A DNA stretch of 64,000 nt from Anaerolineaceae bacterium (GTDB lineage Bacteria > Chloroflexota > Anaerolineae > Aggregatilineales > Phototrophicaceae): NCBI GenBank assembly GCA_020634135.1, contig JACKCG010000010.1, forward strand, positions 1 to 64,000, given 5' to 3'. A model generated the notes under the pieces. It worked only from the letters and a program-made list of their open reading frames with translations, did no database searches and was not told the DNA's origin. Positions 53,252-61,560 of the stretch are shown here, one piece after another. The translations under genes and the position numbers were made by a program. The first letter of the stretch is position 1. Each line of letters begins with the position of its first letter.

Positions 53252-55243
53252 GTGACTCCAATCCGCGAAGGTGACATGCTGTGGCAGCCATCCCAGCAGG
53301 TGATCGAAAATGCGAATCTCACCCACTATATGCGCTGGCTGGCGTCTTACCGGGGCGTGTCTGTCACCAACTATCCTGACCTGTGGGCCTGGTCGGTGAC
53401 AGATGTCGCCGCGTTCTGGGAAAGCCTGTGGGACTACTTCGGCCTGCGTTATTCGCAGAAGTGGGATGCGCCCCTGGGTCGGCGGGAAATGCCCGGAACG
53501 CAGTGGTTCCCCGGTGTACGGCTGAACTACGCCGAGAATATCTTCACCCGTATGTCTGACCAGCGCCCGATGCTCATTTACCAGGCTGAAGATGCTGAAC
53601 AGGTCGAAATCCCCTGGGCGGCGGTCTACGATGGGGTGAACCGGCTGGCGGCGGTACTGCGCGGCATGGGGGTACAACCGGGGGATCGGGTCGTCGCTTA
53701 TCTCCCGAATATCCCGGAAACCATCGTGGCGCTGCTGGCGACGGCCAGCCTGGGCGCGATCTGGTCAAGCTGTTCGCCGGATTTCGGCGGGCGCAGTGTG
53801 CTGGATCGCTTCACGCAGATTGAGCCGAAAGTGCTGATCGCCGTAGATGGCTACCAGTACAACGGTAAACCGTTTGACCGGCGCGAAGTCATCGTTGAAC
53901 TCCAGACCGCGCTCCCCACGCTGCAACACACCATCCTGATCCCCTTCAGCGCCCACCACACCGGCGGCCTGGCCCAAACTGTGCTGTGGGGCGATGTGCT
54001 GGCCCACGCCGCCCCGCCGGATGCCATCGCCTTTGAGCAAGTGCCCTTCGATCATCCGCTGTGGGTGCTGTATTCGTCCGGGACAACCGGGATGCCCAAA
54101 CCTATCGTGCATGGTCACGGCGGCATCCTGCTGGAACAGGCCAAATCGGGGGTTTTTCATAACGACCTGAAAGCCGGAGATCGCTTCTTCTGGTATACCA
54201 GCACCGGCTGGATGATGTGGAACTACCTGGTGGGCAGCCTGTTTTCCGGCGCGACGGCCATCATCTACAACGGCAGCCCGTCTTACCCCGACATGAATAC
54301 CCTGTTTCGCCTGGCTGAAGCCAGCGGCATGACCTACTTCGGCACGTCGGCGGCGTTCGTAAGCGCCTGCATCAAGGCGGGAATCCGCCCGAACCGGGAC
54401 TACGACCTCAGCCGGATTCGCGGCGTCGGGTCTACCGGCTCACCGTTGAGTATTGCGGGTTTCCAATGGGTTTACGACAATATCAACCGCGAACTGGCGC
54501 TTGAATCGCTCAGCGGCGGGACGGATTTGTGTACGGCTTTTGTGGGTGGGGCGCGTACCCAGCCGGTCTACGCCGGAGAACTGCAAGCAGCGTCGTTGGG
54601 GGCAAAAGTCGAAGCCTACAACGAGGACGGTCAGCCGGTGCTGGACGAAGTGGGCGAACTGGTCATTACTGAGCCGATGCCCTCGATGCCGCTCTACTTC
54701 TGGAATGACCCCCGGATGATCCGCTATACCGAAAGCTACTTCGAGATGTTCCCCGGCATCTGGCGGCATGGTGACTGGATCAAGTTCAACCGGCGCGGCG
54801 GCTGTATCATTTACGGACGTTCCGATTCGACTATCAACCGAATGGGCATCCGTATGGGGACGAGCGAGATTTACCGCGTGGTCGAATCCTTCCCCGAAGT
54901 GCTGGACAGCCTGATTATTGACCTGGAACTGCTGGGGCGCGAGTCGTATCTGCCCCTGTTCCTCGTCCTGCGTGAAGGCTATACGCTGGATGACGACCTG
55001 AAGACGCGCATCAAACAGAAGCTGCGCCAGGATGCCTCGCCGCGTCATGTGCCGGATGACATCATCCTCATCCCGGAAGTGCCGTATACGTTAAGCGGCA
55101 AAAAGATGGAAGTGCCGATCCGCAAAATCCTCCTGGGAAAGGATATTCACGCTGCCGCCAACCCTGGCGCGATGCGCAACCCCGGCGCGCTGGCGTTTTT
55201 CACGCAGTTCGCCGAGACGCTGAATAAGAAAGAGGGATCATGA
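53252..55243 (+). CDS. Acetoacetyl-CoA synthetase (acetoacetate-CoA ligase)
   Basis: 663 residues from a GTG with AAGGAGGGG upstream. ANL-superfamily motifs: LYSSGTTGMPKPIVHGHGG (P-loop), WSSCSPDFGGRSVLDRF near the front, and GSTGSPLS then ESLSGGTDLCTAFVGG. The C-terminus has LSGKKMEVPIRKILLG with the catalytic Lys. It activates acetoacetate with ATP and CoA. The last 53 bases are repeated 2.6 kb downstream, where a different stop follows. This copy ends NKKEGS. Confidence 0.93.
   Translation: MTPIREGDMLWQPSQQVIENANLTHYMRWLASYRGVSVTNYPDLWAWSVTDVAAFWESLWDYFGLRYSQKWDAPLGRREMPGTQWFPGVRLNYAENIFTRMSDQRPMLIYQAEDAEQVEIPWAAVYDGVNRLAAVLRGMGVQPGDRVVAYLPNIPETIVALLATASLGAIWSSCSPDFGGRSVLDRFTQIEPKVLIAVDGYQYNGKPFDRREVIVELQTALPTLQHTILIPFSAHHTGGLAQTVLWGDVLAHAAPPDAIAFEQVPFDHPLWVLYSSGTTGMPKPIVHGHGGILLEQAKSGVFHNDLKAGDRFFWYTSTGWMMWNYLVGSLFSGATAIIYNGSPSYPDMNTLFRLAEASGMTYFGTSAAFVSACIKAGIRPNRDYDLSRIRGVGSTGSPLSIAGFQWVYDNINRELALESLSGGTDLCTAFVGGARTQPVYAGELQAASLGAKVEAYNEDGQPVLDEVGELVITEPMPSMPLYFWNDPRMIRYTESYFEMFPGIWRHGDWIKFNRRGGCIIYGRSDSTINRMGIRMGTSEIYRVVESFPEVLDSLIIDLELLGRESYLPLFLVLREGYTLDDDLKTRIKQKLRQDASPRHVPDDIILIPEVPYTLSGKKMEVPIRKILLGKDIHAAANPGAMRNPGALAFFTQFAETLNKKEGS
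55178..55230. repeat. 53-bp direct repeat, left copy (3' end of the ligase gene)
   Basis: Identical to 57807-57859 except at two positions (C/T in GGCGCG and GACGCTG). It lies within the coding end of the ligase and forms the left boundary of the AT-rich island. Confidence 0.85.
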
Positions 55244-55370
55244 ACTATATATTCTATCCTATCCAAACCATCATACTCGTAAAATAGCTTATTGTTATCC
55301 TAACTTAGAATATCTTGATTCGCCTGATTGTTAATGTTTAATTGAAATTATTAAAATAAGTGCTGAGGTG

Positions 55371-55401
55371 TTGGCAATTCTACCTCTTGTTGATATATAA
55401 T
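55371..55401 (+). promoter_or_regulatory. Possible promoter of the split membrane-protein gene
   Basis: TTGGCA at 55371-55376 and TATAAT at 55396-55401, with 19 bp between. It lies 42 bp before the ATG at 55443. Confidence 0.45.
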
Positions 55402-55684
55402 CTTGGTAAATTCTAGAAATTTTGTCATCTAAAGGAGATATGATGTCCTTCAATTTTAGGCAACTTCTAGATACAGATAGAAATACTGATGAACTGAAAA
55501 CCGACTTTCTAAGACTTGAAAATCGTACCTTAAAATTTGCTAACTCCTTCGTCCCCTTGGATAATCTTTCTCTTATTGAGGTTATTGACCTCTCGACTGA
55601 GCGACCAATTCCAACCTATTTCTACATTCTTGGATTTATAGGTGTTATTGCATTACTTGCTAATTACGTCATACTGGCAATACC

Positions 55685-56575
55685 CTAATTTAATGGAGTG
55701 CAAGTTTGTCTCAAAAATTGCATTTCAAAGTCGTGTGGACTGAGATAGTCCAAAGCGGAATGCCGACGTACTCGATTGTAAAACCCCATCACATAGCTGA
55801 AGATTGCAGCCTTGGCTTGCTCGAAAGAAGCAAAGACCCCATCGGCACACTCCCGTTTCAGGGTAGCCCAGAAGCTCTCCATTGGCGCATTGTCGAGGCA
55901 ATTGCCGCTACGACTCATGCTGACTGTGATACCGGGTCGTGCCAACATCTGCTGGTAGGTTGAGCAGGTGTACTGGCTGCCGCGATCCGAGTGATGTGTC
56001 AGATCGGCCTCCTCGGTGTCAGGTTGTCGCTGTGTGAAAGCCATCTCCAGCGCGGTTTCGGTCAATTCTGAACGCATGTGTTCGGCCATCGCCAGGCCGA
56101 CGATTTGACGCGAATACAAGTCCATCACACCCGCCGTATACAGAAAGCCGACTTCGGTTTCGATATACGTAATATCCGTGAGCCAGACTTGATCCGGGCG
56201 CTCGGCAGCGAACTGGCGGGCCAGCACATTGGGCTTCACTGGATGGCTGGCAGCGGATTGGGTTGTGCGGGGTCGCCGCTTCTGCCCACCTTTGCCCTGA
56301 ATACCCAGTGTTCGCATCAAGCGGGCCACCCGATTTTTGCCGACGGCATAGCCTTGTGCTTGCAGTTCGGCCTGGATGCGCGGTGCGCCATAACTGCGTC
56401 GAAACGTCTGCCACACCGCGTGAATACGGGCTTTCAAGGTCTGGTTTTCCTGCTCACGTTCGCTCGGCGGACGCTGCTTCCAGGCATAATAGCCGCTTTC
56501 CGACAGGTTCAGCACCGCACACACGCGCGCGAGCGGGTATTCCACCGCACAAGCGGCGACCTGTTCATACGTCAT
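55685..56575 (-). CDS. IS3-family transposase OrfB (DDE integrase core)
   Basis: 296 residues if started at ATG 56575, which overlaps the orfA stop (ATGA). An HTH_21-like N-part (QTFRRSYGAPRIQAELQAQG) precedes the rve core: Asp in VWLTDITYIET, Asp in HHSDRGSQYTC, Glu in NAPMESFWATLKRE. The frame also continues upstream, so a -1 frameshift at the A8 run (56607-56614) would make the OrfAB transposase. The domain appears intact. Confidence 0.92.
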   Translation of the reverse strand: MTYEQVAACAVEYPLARVCAVLNLSESGYYAWKQRPPSEREQENQTLKARIHAVWQTFRRSYGAPRIQAELQAQGYAVGKNRVARLMRTLGIQGKGGQKRRPRTTQSAASHPVKPNVLARQFAAERPDQVWLTDITYIETEVGFLYTAGVMDLYSRQIVGLAMAEHMRSELTETALEMAFTQRQPDTEEADLTHHSDRGSQYTCSTYQQMLARPGITVSMSRSGNCLDNAPMESFWATLKRECADGVFASFEQAKAAIFSYVMGFYNRVRRHSALDYLSPHDFEMQFLRQTCTPLN

Positions 56576-56874
56576 TTCGACGTTTCCTTCGAGAAGATAC
56601 TGATAGTTTTTTTTAGAATGTCGCGCTCTTGGCAGGCGATTTCCAGTTCGCGCTTGGCCTGGCGCAACTCCGCTTTCAACTGCTCGATCTCGCTGCGCTC
56701 CAGTTCGTTCGTCTCGGCATCCACCTGATAACGCTTTTTCCACTGCCGCAGCAAGTTGTGACTCAACCCCAACTCGCGCTCGATTGCTGCTACTGTTTTG
56801 CCGCTGGTTGCTTGTAGCCGCATCGCATCCCGTTTGAATTCGTCACTGTAGGATTTCTTCTTTGCCATTTTCAT
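56572..56874 (-). CDS. IS3-family transposase OrfA
   Basis: 100 residues from ATG 56874. YSDEFKRDAMRLQATSGKTV then LGLSHNLLRQWKKRY is the transposase-8 helix-turn-helix, followed by a leucine-zipper-like stretch (ERSEIEQLKAELRQAKREL). Near its end ACATTCT then eight A provides the slippery site for frameshift into OrfB. Confidence 0.92.
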   Translation of the reverse strand: MKMAKKKSYSDEFKRDAMRLQATSGKTVAAIERELGLSHNLLRQWKKRYQVDAETNELERSEIEQLKAELRQAKRELEIACQERDILKKTISIFSKETSK

Positions 56875-57265
56875 TGCTCCTGTTCTGCGTATCAATTCTA
56901 ATTCAGGAGACAACTTATGACTCTATTTTATCGGGGTAATGCCAATACCTGGGATTTTGATGTTAGGGGTTCTAGGATTTCTATTCTACCAGTTTTGGCA
57001 AAAGCGAGTCGACGAGCGATTCGGTTTGAGTCTGATCACAAATTCTGGTCGTGCGCGCGTATTGCTGGGGCGCGATCAGCGTTTTCTAAAAGAGGTGGCT
57101 GAGCAATTAAGTAAAGCCATTGGGGACCCCAAGATTACAACTTTCGTAGCCAATTTTAATAATCAAAAAGTAGATATTGGAACTATGTCAGGTGGTGTAG
57201 TGACAACGAATGTTGATGGAGAAATAAAACAAGACAACAATTAGGCTAGTATATTGGAGTTCAAG

Positions 57266-57631
57266 ATGACCAAGAAAGACTCTAACCAGGAAATTCATAT
57301 TGATTCAATGAGCGGTGGTATAATTGCAAATAAAGTCGAGAATATTATACAAAATAATAAAACAAGCAATGTGTCTGACCAAATTGACTTTGATCTTCTT
57401 ATGACAGAATTGGCTCAATTACGCAAAGCGATGAGAGAGCGAGATTCTGAAGCAGAGCATGTGATAGAAATGGCTGAAGTTCAAAAAGCTGAACAAGCTG
57501 CACAAAAAAAAGATGTAGCGAAAGTGAAGCAGCACCTTAGCGCAGCTGGAAAATGGGCCTTGGACATCGCCACTGAAATAGGAACATCTCTGGCTAAAGA
57601 GATGCTCAGAACCGCCCTAGGCATGAATTAG
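57266..57631 (+). CDS. Coiled-coil protein with MSGG motif
   Basis: 121 residues from ATG 57266, GGAG upstream. The first 30 residues read EIHIDSMSGGIIANKVENII, nearly the motif at the end of the split membrane protein (MSGGVVTTNVDGEI). A helical, charged middle (LAQLRKAMRERDSEAEHVIE) and a C-terminal LSAAGKWALDIATEIGTSLA follow. I recall similar AGKWALD-ending short proteins in cyanobacteria and others, of unknown function. No membrane segment. It lies 21 bp after the split gene and is probably its partner. Confidence 0.75.
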   Translation: MTKKDSNQEIHIDSMSGGIIANKVENIIQNNKTSNVSDQIDFDLLMTELAQLRKAMRERDSEAEHVIEMAEVQKAEQAAQKKDVAKVKQHLSAAGKWALDIATEIGTSLAKEMLRTALGMN

Positions 57632-57673
57632 CCAGTCTTTGGATTAATAGACCTGCAAACAGGTTACAAAAAT

Positions 57674-57706
57674 TAGGCAGGTATATCCTGCCTATTAGTT
57701 TTTATA
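57674..57706 (+). terminator. Terminator of the island genes
   Basis: TAGGCAGG pairs with CCTGCCTA around a 5-base loop, followed by TTAGTTTTT. It lies 42 bp after the coiled-coil gene. Confidence 0.8.
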
Positions 57707-57806
57707 TCGCTATTTGAACGTCCAGGTAATCCACTTGGGCACTCCCCACCTGTGACCAGAAAGTGGAAAAAGAAAGTCGTGAATCAACATTCACTGCCCT
57801 ACCACC

Positions 57807-57869
57807 AACCCCGGTGCGCTGGCGTTTTTCACGCAGTTCGCCGAGATGCTGAATAAGAAGAAAAAATAA
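57807..57869 (+). pseudogene. Displaced 3' end of the acetoacetyl-CoA synthetase gene
   Basis: Reads NPGALAFFTQFAEMLNKKKK and then TAA at 57867, in the same frame as the ligase's last residues. It looks like the original end of the gene, displaced when the island entered. The first 53 bases form the right copy of the direct repeat. Confidence 0.8.
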
Positions 57870-57874
57870 TCTTC

Positions 57875-57927
57875 ACACTTTTCTCACAAATATCCTTAAG
57901 ACCAGCACAGAGAAAAGTGTCTATAAT
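57875..57927 (+). promoter_or_regulatory. Inverted repeat next to a -10 element
   Basis: ACACTTTTCTC (57875-57885) and GAGAAAAGTGT (57910-57920) form a perfect 11-bp inverted repeat with a 24-base spacer. TATAAT begins two bases later. It could be an operator/promoter for the zinc-ribbon gene or a terminator of the original ligase transcript. Confidence 0.45.
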
Positions 57928-58033
57928 AGTATTGATAGGTGGTGAAAGGGCATGGCATTCGCCCCCTCCGCCGGACAGACAGAAGGCTGTCCCTGCTATT
58001 CACTGAAGACCGTTACCCCCAAAGGGCAGTTCG

Positions 58034-58240
58034 ATGAATTACACCCATGCTGATGAACCGGTAGAACAAGTTTACGTGCAGCACTGCTCGAGCTGCGGTG
58101 AAGTGGCGGAGTTCTCCTACCTGGGCGCGCAGCGCTGGCCGCAGCGCCTGGTTGAGCTGACCGGCATCCCCCCGGTGGTTCATCTGTGGGTGTGTGGCAG
58201 CTGCCATACCACACTGAGCGAGCCACAAGTGGACTTGTAG
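58034..58240 (+). CDS. Small zinc-ribbon-like protein
   Basis: 68 residues. CSSCGEV (about 18-21) and CGSCHTT (about 54-57) are two CxxC pairs 32 residues apart, a simple zinc ribbon. No known family. AAAGGG lies upstream of the ATG. Confidence 0.6.
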   Translation: MNYTHADEPVEQVYVQHCSSCGEVAEFSYLGAQRWPQRLVELTGIPPVVHLWVCGSCHTTLSEPQVDL

Positions 58241-58372
58241 GCTGCTGTGCGGTTTCCTCGGATTTGTTACAATTTCCCCATTGAAATCATTATGCGTGAC
58301 TTATTCATCCACCCCGGAAACCAGGCGGCGGTGGATAGTTTCGTCTACTTAAACCGATGAATTGAGGCTACC

Positions 58373-59296
58373 ATGCTCAGGCGAATATTGTTGTATCTTT
58401 CACATGCAGGTTGGGCACGGCGGATTGTGACCGGGTGGGGGCTGGCGCGACGGGTAGCGCGGCGCTTCGTGGCCGGGGAGACATTGGACGAGGCAATTGC
58501 CGTCGTCCACACCCTGAACCAGAAAGGGATGAGGGCGTCACTGGACTTCCTGGGAGAGAGCGTCACCCACGAGGAAGACACCCGCGAGGTGGTCGCCATG
58601 TACCGGCAGATTCTGGCGCGTATCCACCAGGAAAGCCTGGACGCCAGTGTATCGCTCAAGCTGACCCACTTTGGACTCGACATCAGCGAGGAACTGTGCC
58701 AGGCCAATCTGCGGGAAGTCCTGAGCGACGCGCAGCAGGCGGGCATCCCGGTCACGATTGACATGGAGAACACACCCTACACGGATACAACGCTCCGCAT
58801 CTACCGCACCATGCGCGATGAATATGGTTTTACGAACGTCGGGACGGTCATCCAGTCGTATCTGCGGCGCAGCGAGCAGGACATGCAGGAACTCGCGGCG
58901 GAAGGGGCGCATATCCGGCTGTGCAAGGGGGCGTATTTGGAGCCACCCGAACACGCCTTCCCGGCGAAGGCCGATGTAGACCGCAGCTATGTACGCATCA
59001 CGGAACAGTACCTGGCCGCGCCGTCCCCGGCCTATCTGTGCGTGGCATCGCACGACGAGAATATGATCGTGGCGGCGGAAAATTTCGCCCGTGACCATAA
59101 CATCCCGCGTGATCGTTATGAGTTTCAGATGCTCTATGGTATCCGCACCGCCCGGCAGGAAGCGCTGGCGGCGGAGGGTTACAGTATGCGGGTGTACGTG
59201 CCTTTCGGGGCGGCCTGGTATCCGTACTTCATGCGGCGGCTGGCGGAGCGCCCGGCGAACCTGTGGTTCTTCATGCGGAGCATGTTCCGGGCGTAG
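58373..59296 (+). CDS. Proline dehydrogenase
   Basis: 307-residue FAD-dependent TIM-barrel enzyme. SLDFLGESVTHEEDT, SVSLKLTHFGLD, VTIDMENTPYTDTTLRIYR, IRLCKGAYLEP and the C-terminal EFQMLYGIRTARQEALAAEG are characteristic. It oxidises proline to pyrroline-5-carboxylate. It is monofunctional; a P5C dehydrogenase gene is not in the window. GAGG precedes the ATG. Confidence 0.95.
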   Translation: MLRRILLYLSHAGWARRIVTGWGLARRVARRFVAGETLDEAIAVVHTLNQKGMRASLDFLGESVTHEEDTREVVAMYRQILARIHQESLDASVSLKLTHFGLDISEELCQANLREVLSDAQQAGIPVTIDMENTPYTDTTLRIYRTMRDEYGFTNVGTVIQSYLRRSEQDMQELAAEGAHIRLCKGAYLEPPEHAFPAKADVDRSYVRITEQYLAAPSPAYLCVASHDENMIVAAENFARDHNIPRDRYEFQMLYGIRTARQEALAAEGYSMRVYVPFGAAWYPYFMRRLAERPANLWFFMRSMFRA

Positions 59297-59313
59297 ATTG
59301 TGACCAACCGGCG

Positions 59314-59344
59314 GTAGGGGCGCATGGCGGTGCGCCCCATGTAC
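59314..59344. repeat. Dispersed palindrome
   Basis: GTAGGGGCGCA then a short loop then TGCGCCCCATGTAC, the same GTAGGGG-ended hairpin type as at 35457. Confidence 0.65.
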
Positions 59345-59360
59345 TATTCTTCCCCATCCA

Positions 59361-61379
59361 TCACCGCGAAATCACCCGAATCGGCGCAAAGCCCGCTCCC
59401 TCAACCGGTACGCCCCAGATGATAATCGTGCCATCGGTACTGGCGGATGCGAAAACCTGGTCACCGTTGACAACCAATCGGAACACTGCCCCGCTGTGGG
59501 CATTCAGGGGGTAGCGCTCATAATAGCCGGGGTAGCCGCCGCTGATGACCATATCCACGCCGCTGCAATACGGGTCGCCACTGTATCCGTAGGCCGTCCG
59601 GCCACAGGCCGCCGACAGATAGGTAACATCATCGAGCTGTGCCAGAGCCGTGATACTGTAATCATGCGCAACCACCGGATAAGGGGCATATGGCTCGTCT
59701 ATGACATTCATGTCGTTCTGCCTATCCACCAGCGCCACACCTCCATAGACCAGCAGCGGCCATGTTTTAGGTTTGGCCTGCATCAAACGAGGGTTGTCTA
59801 CCGGCAACGGAAATTCAAAGGCCGGGGTGACTGGCATTCCCACCAGGTTATCCCGAACAATATACACGTTCCCCCGCTCAGCATAGATGAGCGACCACGA
59901 TGCCGTAATGAGTTGATCCAGGCAGTCGTCCGTTTCGATGGCGGGAACTGGCTCCAGGTGACCGTCCTGGCTGTTCACGTGCGTAAAGCCGATAGACTCC
60001 CCGGTATCCAGCGCATAACGTCCGATAGCGCCATCCCGCAAAGTACAGGTAGCGACATAAATATCGTCTCCTCCGCCCAGGGCTATCGCCGTAATGCGGG
60101 CGTCGGCGGTATCCAGAATGATACGGGACTCGCCAGTAGCGGGATTCCAACTACGGAGTGTACTGTCGTCTGTGCTGTAAAGTGTCGCGCTCTCTGGGTC
60201 AACCGCCAGGCTGGTAATCGTTCCCTCGTGCCCTGTCAGAACCCGCTCAATTTGCAGCATGTCGAAGTTCCACACCCAGATTTCCCGCTGGTTCATCACA
60301 AACGCCAGCCGGTTTTCCCCCACAAACTGCATCGGCGCAGCCCGCGGGACAAAGTGCTGCCGTTCTGCGAGGGTACTGCCATTCAACGGGTTGATTAAGC
60401 GCAGCAGGCCGTCTTTATCCACCACGGCCAACCGCGTCCCATCGGGACTGAGAGCCGCGCTGGTTGGGTTGATACCACTATCAAAGCGGGCGGTCAGCTC
60501 CAATGTTTGGTCATCCCACAAAGTCACTTCTCCATCGCGCGTCAGGGTGATAATCTGCCCGATCTCCTCTATAGTCGCCAGCAGACTCAGCCAGTCCGTG
60601 CCGTCATAAGCGACTGAACGCACCGGTTCGGAAGTGGATACGCTCAGATCAAACTGCCGCAGCCCCACACCGCCGCTGTAATCGAGCAGGGTGACGCCAT
60701 CCGGCAGCAGCAGAAACACATTGGAGTGACTTTCGATGAGCTGGTATTCCTCGGTGCGCCAGTTGAGGAGCAGGCCGCGTGATTCGGGGCTGGGGTCGCC
60801 CTGCACCAGCAGATGATCGCCGTCCGGCATAAACTGGACATAAGATAAGGCCCACTGATCGAAGATGTGCGCCTGTTCGCGGCCCGTCCGGGTATCGTAG
60901 AGGTATATCCCACGTTGATCGGCCTGCCGGACACCGAATCCCTTGCTCACTGCCAGCAGCGAACCATCCCGGTTGAAGGCCAGTCCACCAACTCCCTCGC
61001 CGGTAGGCAGGATGTCCAGCAGCACCCCGCTGGCAATATCCCACAGGCGGGTATCACTGCCGCCGCTTGCCAGCAGCGTGCCATCCGGGCTGATCGCAAT
61101 GTGATAAGGGGCATGGGTATCAGTTTCGACAAAGCGCGGCTCTGCCATCAGATCATGGGCATCGTAAAACCACAATCCCGCCCCGGTGGCAACCACCAGC
61201 GTATCGCCATCCGGCGTCCAGGCCAGATCATACGGGTATCCCCACCCCAATTGGATAAGCGGCTGAACCTGATCCGGGTGTGTGCCCGTATCTTCCAGTT
61301 GAGCGAAGAAATCATCCTGAGCAAACACAGTAGTAGTTACCAGCAGCATGAAAGCCAGTATCAGACCGGTTCGGCGCAT
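59361..61379 (-). CDS. Secreted WD40-repeat protein
   Basis: 672 residues with GGGAG upstream. Signal peptide MRRTGLILAFMLLVTTTVFA then QDD. About a dozen WD40-like blades, e.g. YDLAWTPDGDTLVVATGAGL, IAISPDGTLLASGGSDTRLWD and VLTGHEGTITSLAVDPESAT, ending ASASTDGTIIIWGV. Probably two propellers used as an external protein-binding platform; no catalytic domain seen. Confidence 0.85.
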   Translation of the reverse strand: MRRTGLILAFMLLVTTTVFAQDDFFAQLEDTGTHPDQVQPLIQLGWGYPYDLAWTPDGDTLVVATGAGLWFYDAHDLMAEPRFVETDTHAPYHIAISPDGTLLASGGSDTRLWDIASGVLLDILPTGEGVGGLAFNRDGSLLAVSKGFGVRQADQRGIYLYDTRTGREQAHIFDQWALSYVQFMPDGDHLLVQGDPSPESRGLLLNWRTEEYQLIESHSNVFLLLPDGVTLLDYSGGVGLRQFDLSVSTSEPVRSVAYDGTDWLSLLATIEEIGQIITLTRDGEVTLWDDQTLELTARFDSGINPTSAALSPDGTRLAVVDKDGLLRLINPLNGSTLAERQHFVPRAAPMQFVGENRLAFVMNQREIWVWNFDMLQIERVLTGHEGTITSLAVDPESATLYSTDDSTLRSWNPATGESRIILDTADARITAIALGGGDDIYVATCTLRDGAIGRYALDTGESIGFTHVNSQDGHLEPVPAIETDDCLDQLITASWSLIYAERGNVYIVRDNLVGMPVTPAFEFPLPVDNPRLMQAKPKTWPLLVYGGVALVDRQNDMNVIDEPYAPYPVVAHDYSITALAQLDDVTYLSAACGRTAYGYSGDPYCSGVDMVISGGYPGYYERYPLNAHSGAVFRLVVNGDQVFASASTDGTIIIWGVPVEGAGFAPIRVISR

Positions 61380-61560
61380 AAAGATACTCCCTGATTGGAC
61401 TGTTTTGCTTCAGTATAGCCGGATATGCTATCCGAGGCTTTAAACAACGGTTACACATAGGGAAAGCGAAAATAAAGCGGGATAATCTACCGCCATTTTC
61501 ACTGAATCGTAAGGATTCGGTGGCATAATCAGGGCAGTATTCTTTCCAGAGACTCAGTTT

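Larger units (their letters stand above)
55675..56944 (-). mobile_element. IS3-family insertion sequence with 4-bp target duplication
   Basis: 1270 bp bounded by terminal inverted repeats: TGGCAATACCCTAATTTAAT on the left and, read from the other end, TGGCATTACCCCGATAAAAT, matching at about 27 of 38 positions and starting TG as in IS3 elements. ATAC occurs at 55671-55674 and 56945-56948 as target duplication. It carries orfA and orfB on the minus strand with an A8 slippery run and looks intact. Confidence 0.9.
55443..57244 (+). pseudogene. DUF6232-like membrane protein gene split by an IS3 element
   Basis: The 5' part (55443-55674, AAAGGAG upstream) reads LKTDFLRLENRTLKFANSFV then TYFYILGFIGVIALLANYVI. 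The 3' part (56945-57244) reads PGILMLGVLGFLFYQFWQKR, then FGLSLITNSGRARVLLGRD, FLKEVAEQLSKAIGDPKI and MSGGVVTTNVDGEIKQDNN. Removing 55675-56944 and one ATAC joins them in frame as one protein of about 177 residues: cytoplasmic N-domain, two membrane helices, then an alpha/beta domain. This layout resembles DUF6232 as I remember it. As it stands, the left part runs into IS sequence and stops at 55686, and the right part could restart at ATG 56939. Confidence 0.7.
55244..57806. mobile_element. AT-rich accessory island at the 3' end of the ligase gene
   Basis: Base composition drops sharply compared with neighbouring genes. Content: a split small membrane-protein gene, a complete IS3-family element, a coiled-coil protein gene and a terminator. 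The flanking 53-bp direct repeats suggest insertion that duplicated or replaced the 3' end of the target gene. No integrase or origin is present, so the integration mechanism is unknown. Confidence 0.7.
57632..58033. other. Island end and downstream gap
   Basis: A 402-bp gap with the island terminator (57674-57706), the right direct repeat (57807-57859), an 11-bp inverted repeat (57875-57920) next to TATAAT (57922-57927), and a short palindrome GGACAG..CTGTCC (57969-57991) of the dispersed type. Confidence 0.6.

Noticed and set aside
52373..53677. Long minus-strand open frame (434 codons)
   Set aside because: Antisense to the propeller protein and ligase genes, both of which have clear motifs and ribosome-binding sites.
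55693..56926. Shorter IS boundaries with TTTA target duplication
   Set aside because: ATGGAGT/ATAGAGT also gives a 4-bp repeat, but the inverted repeats clearly continue outward to TGGCA, where ATAC repeats are perfect and the host gene is restored in frame.
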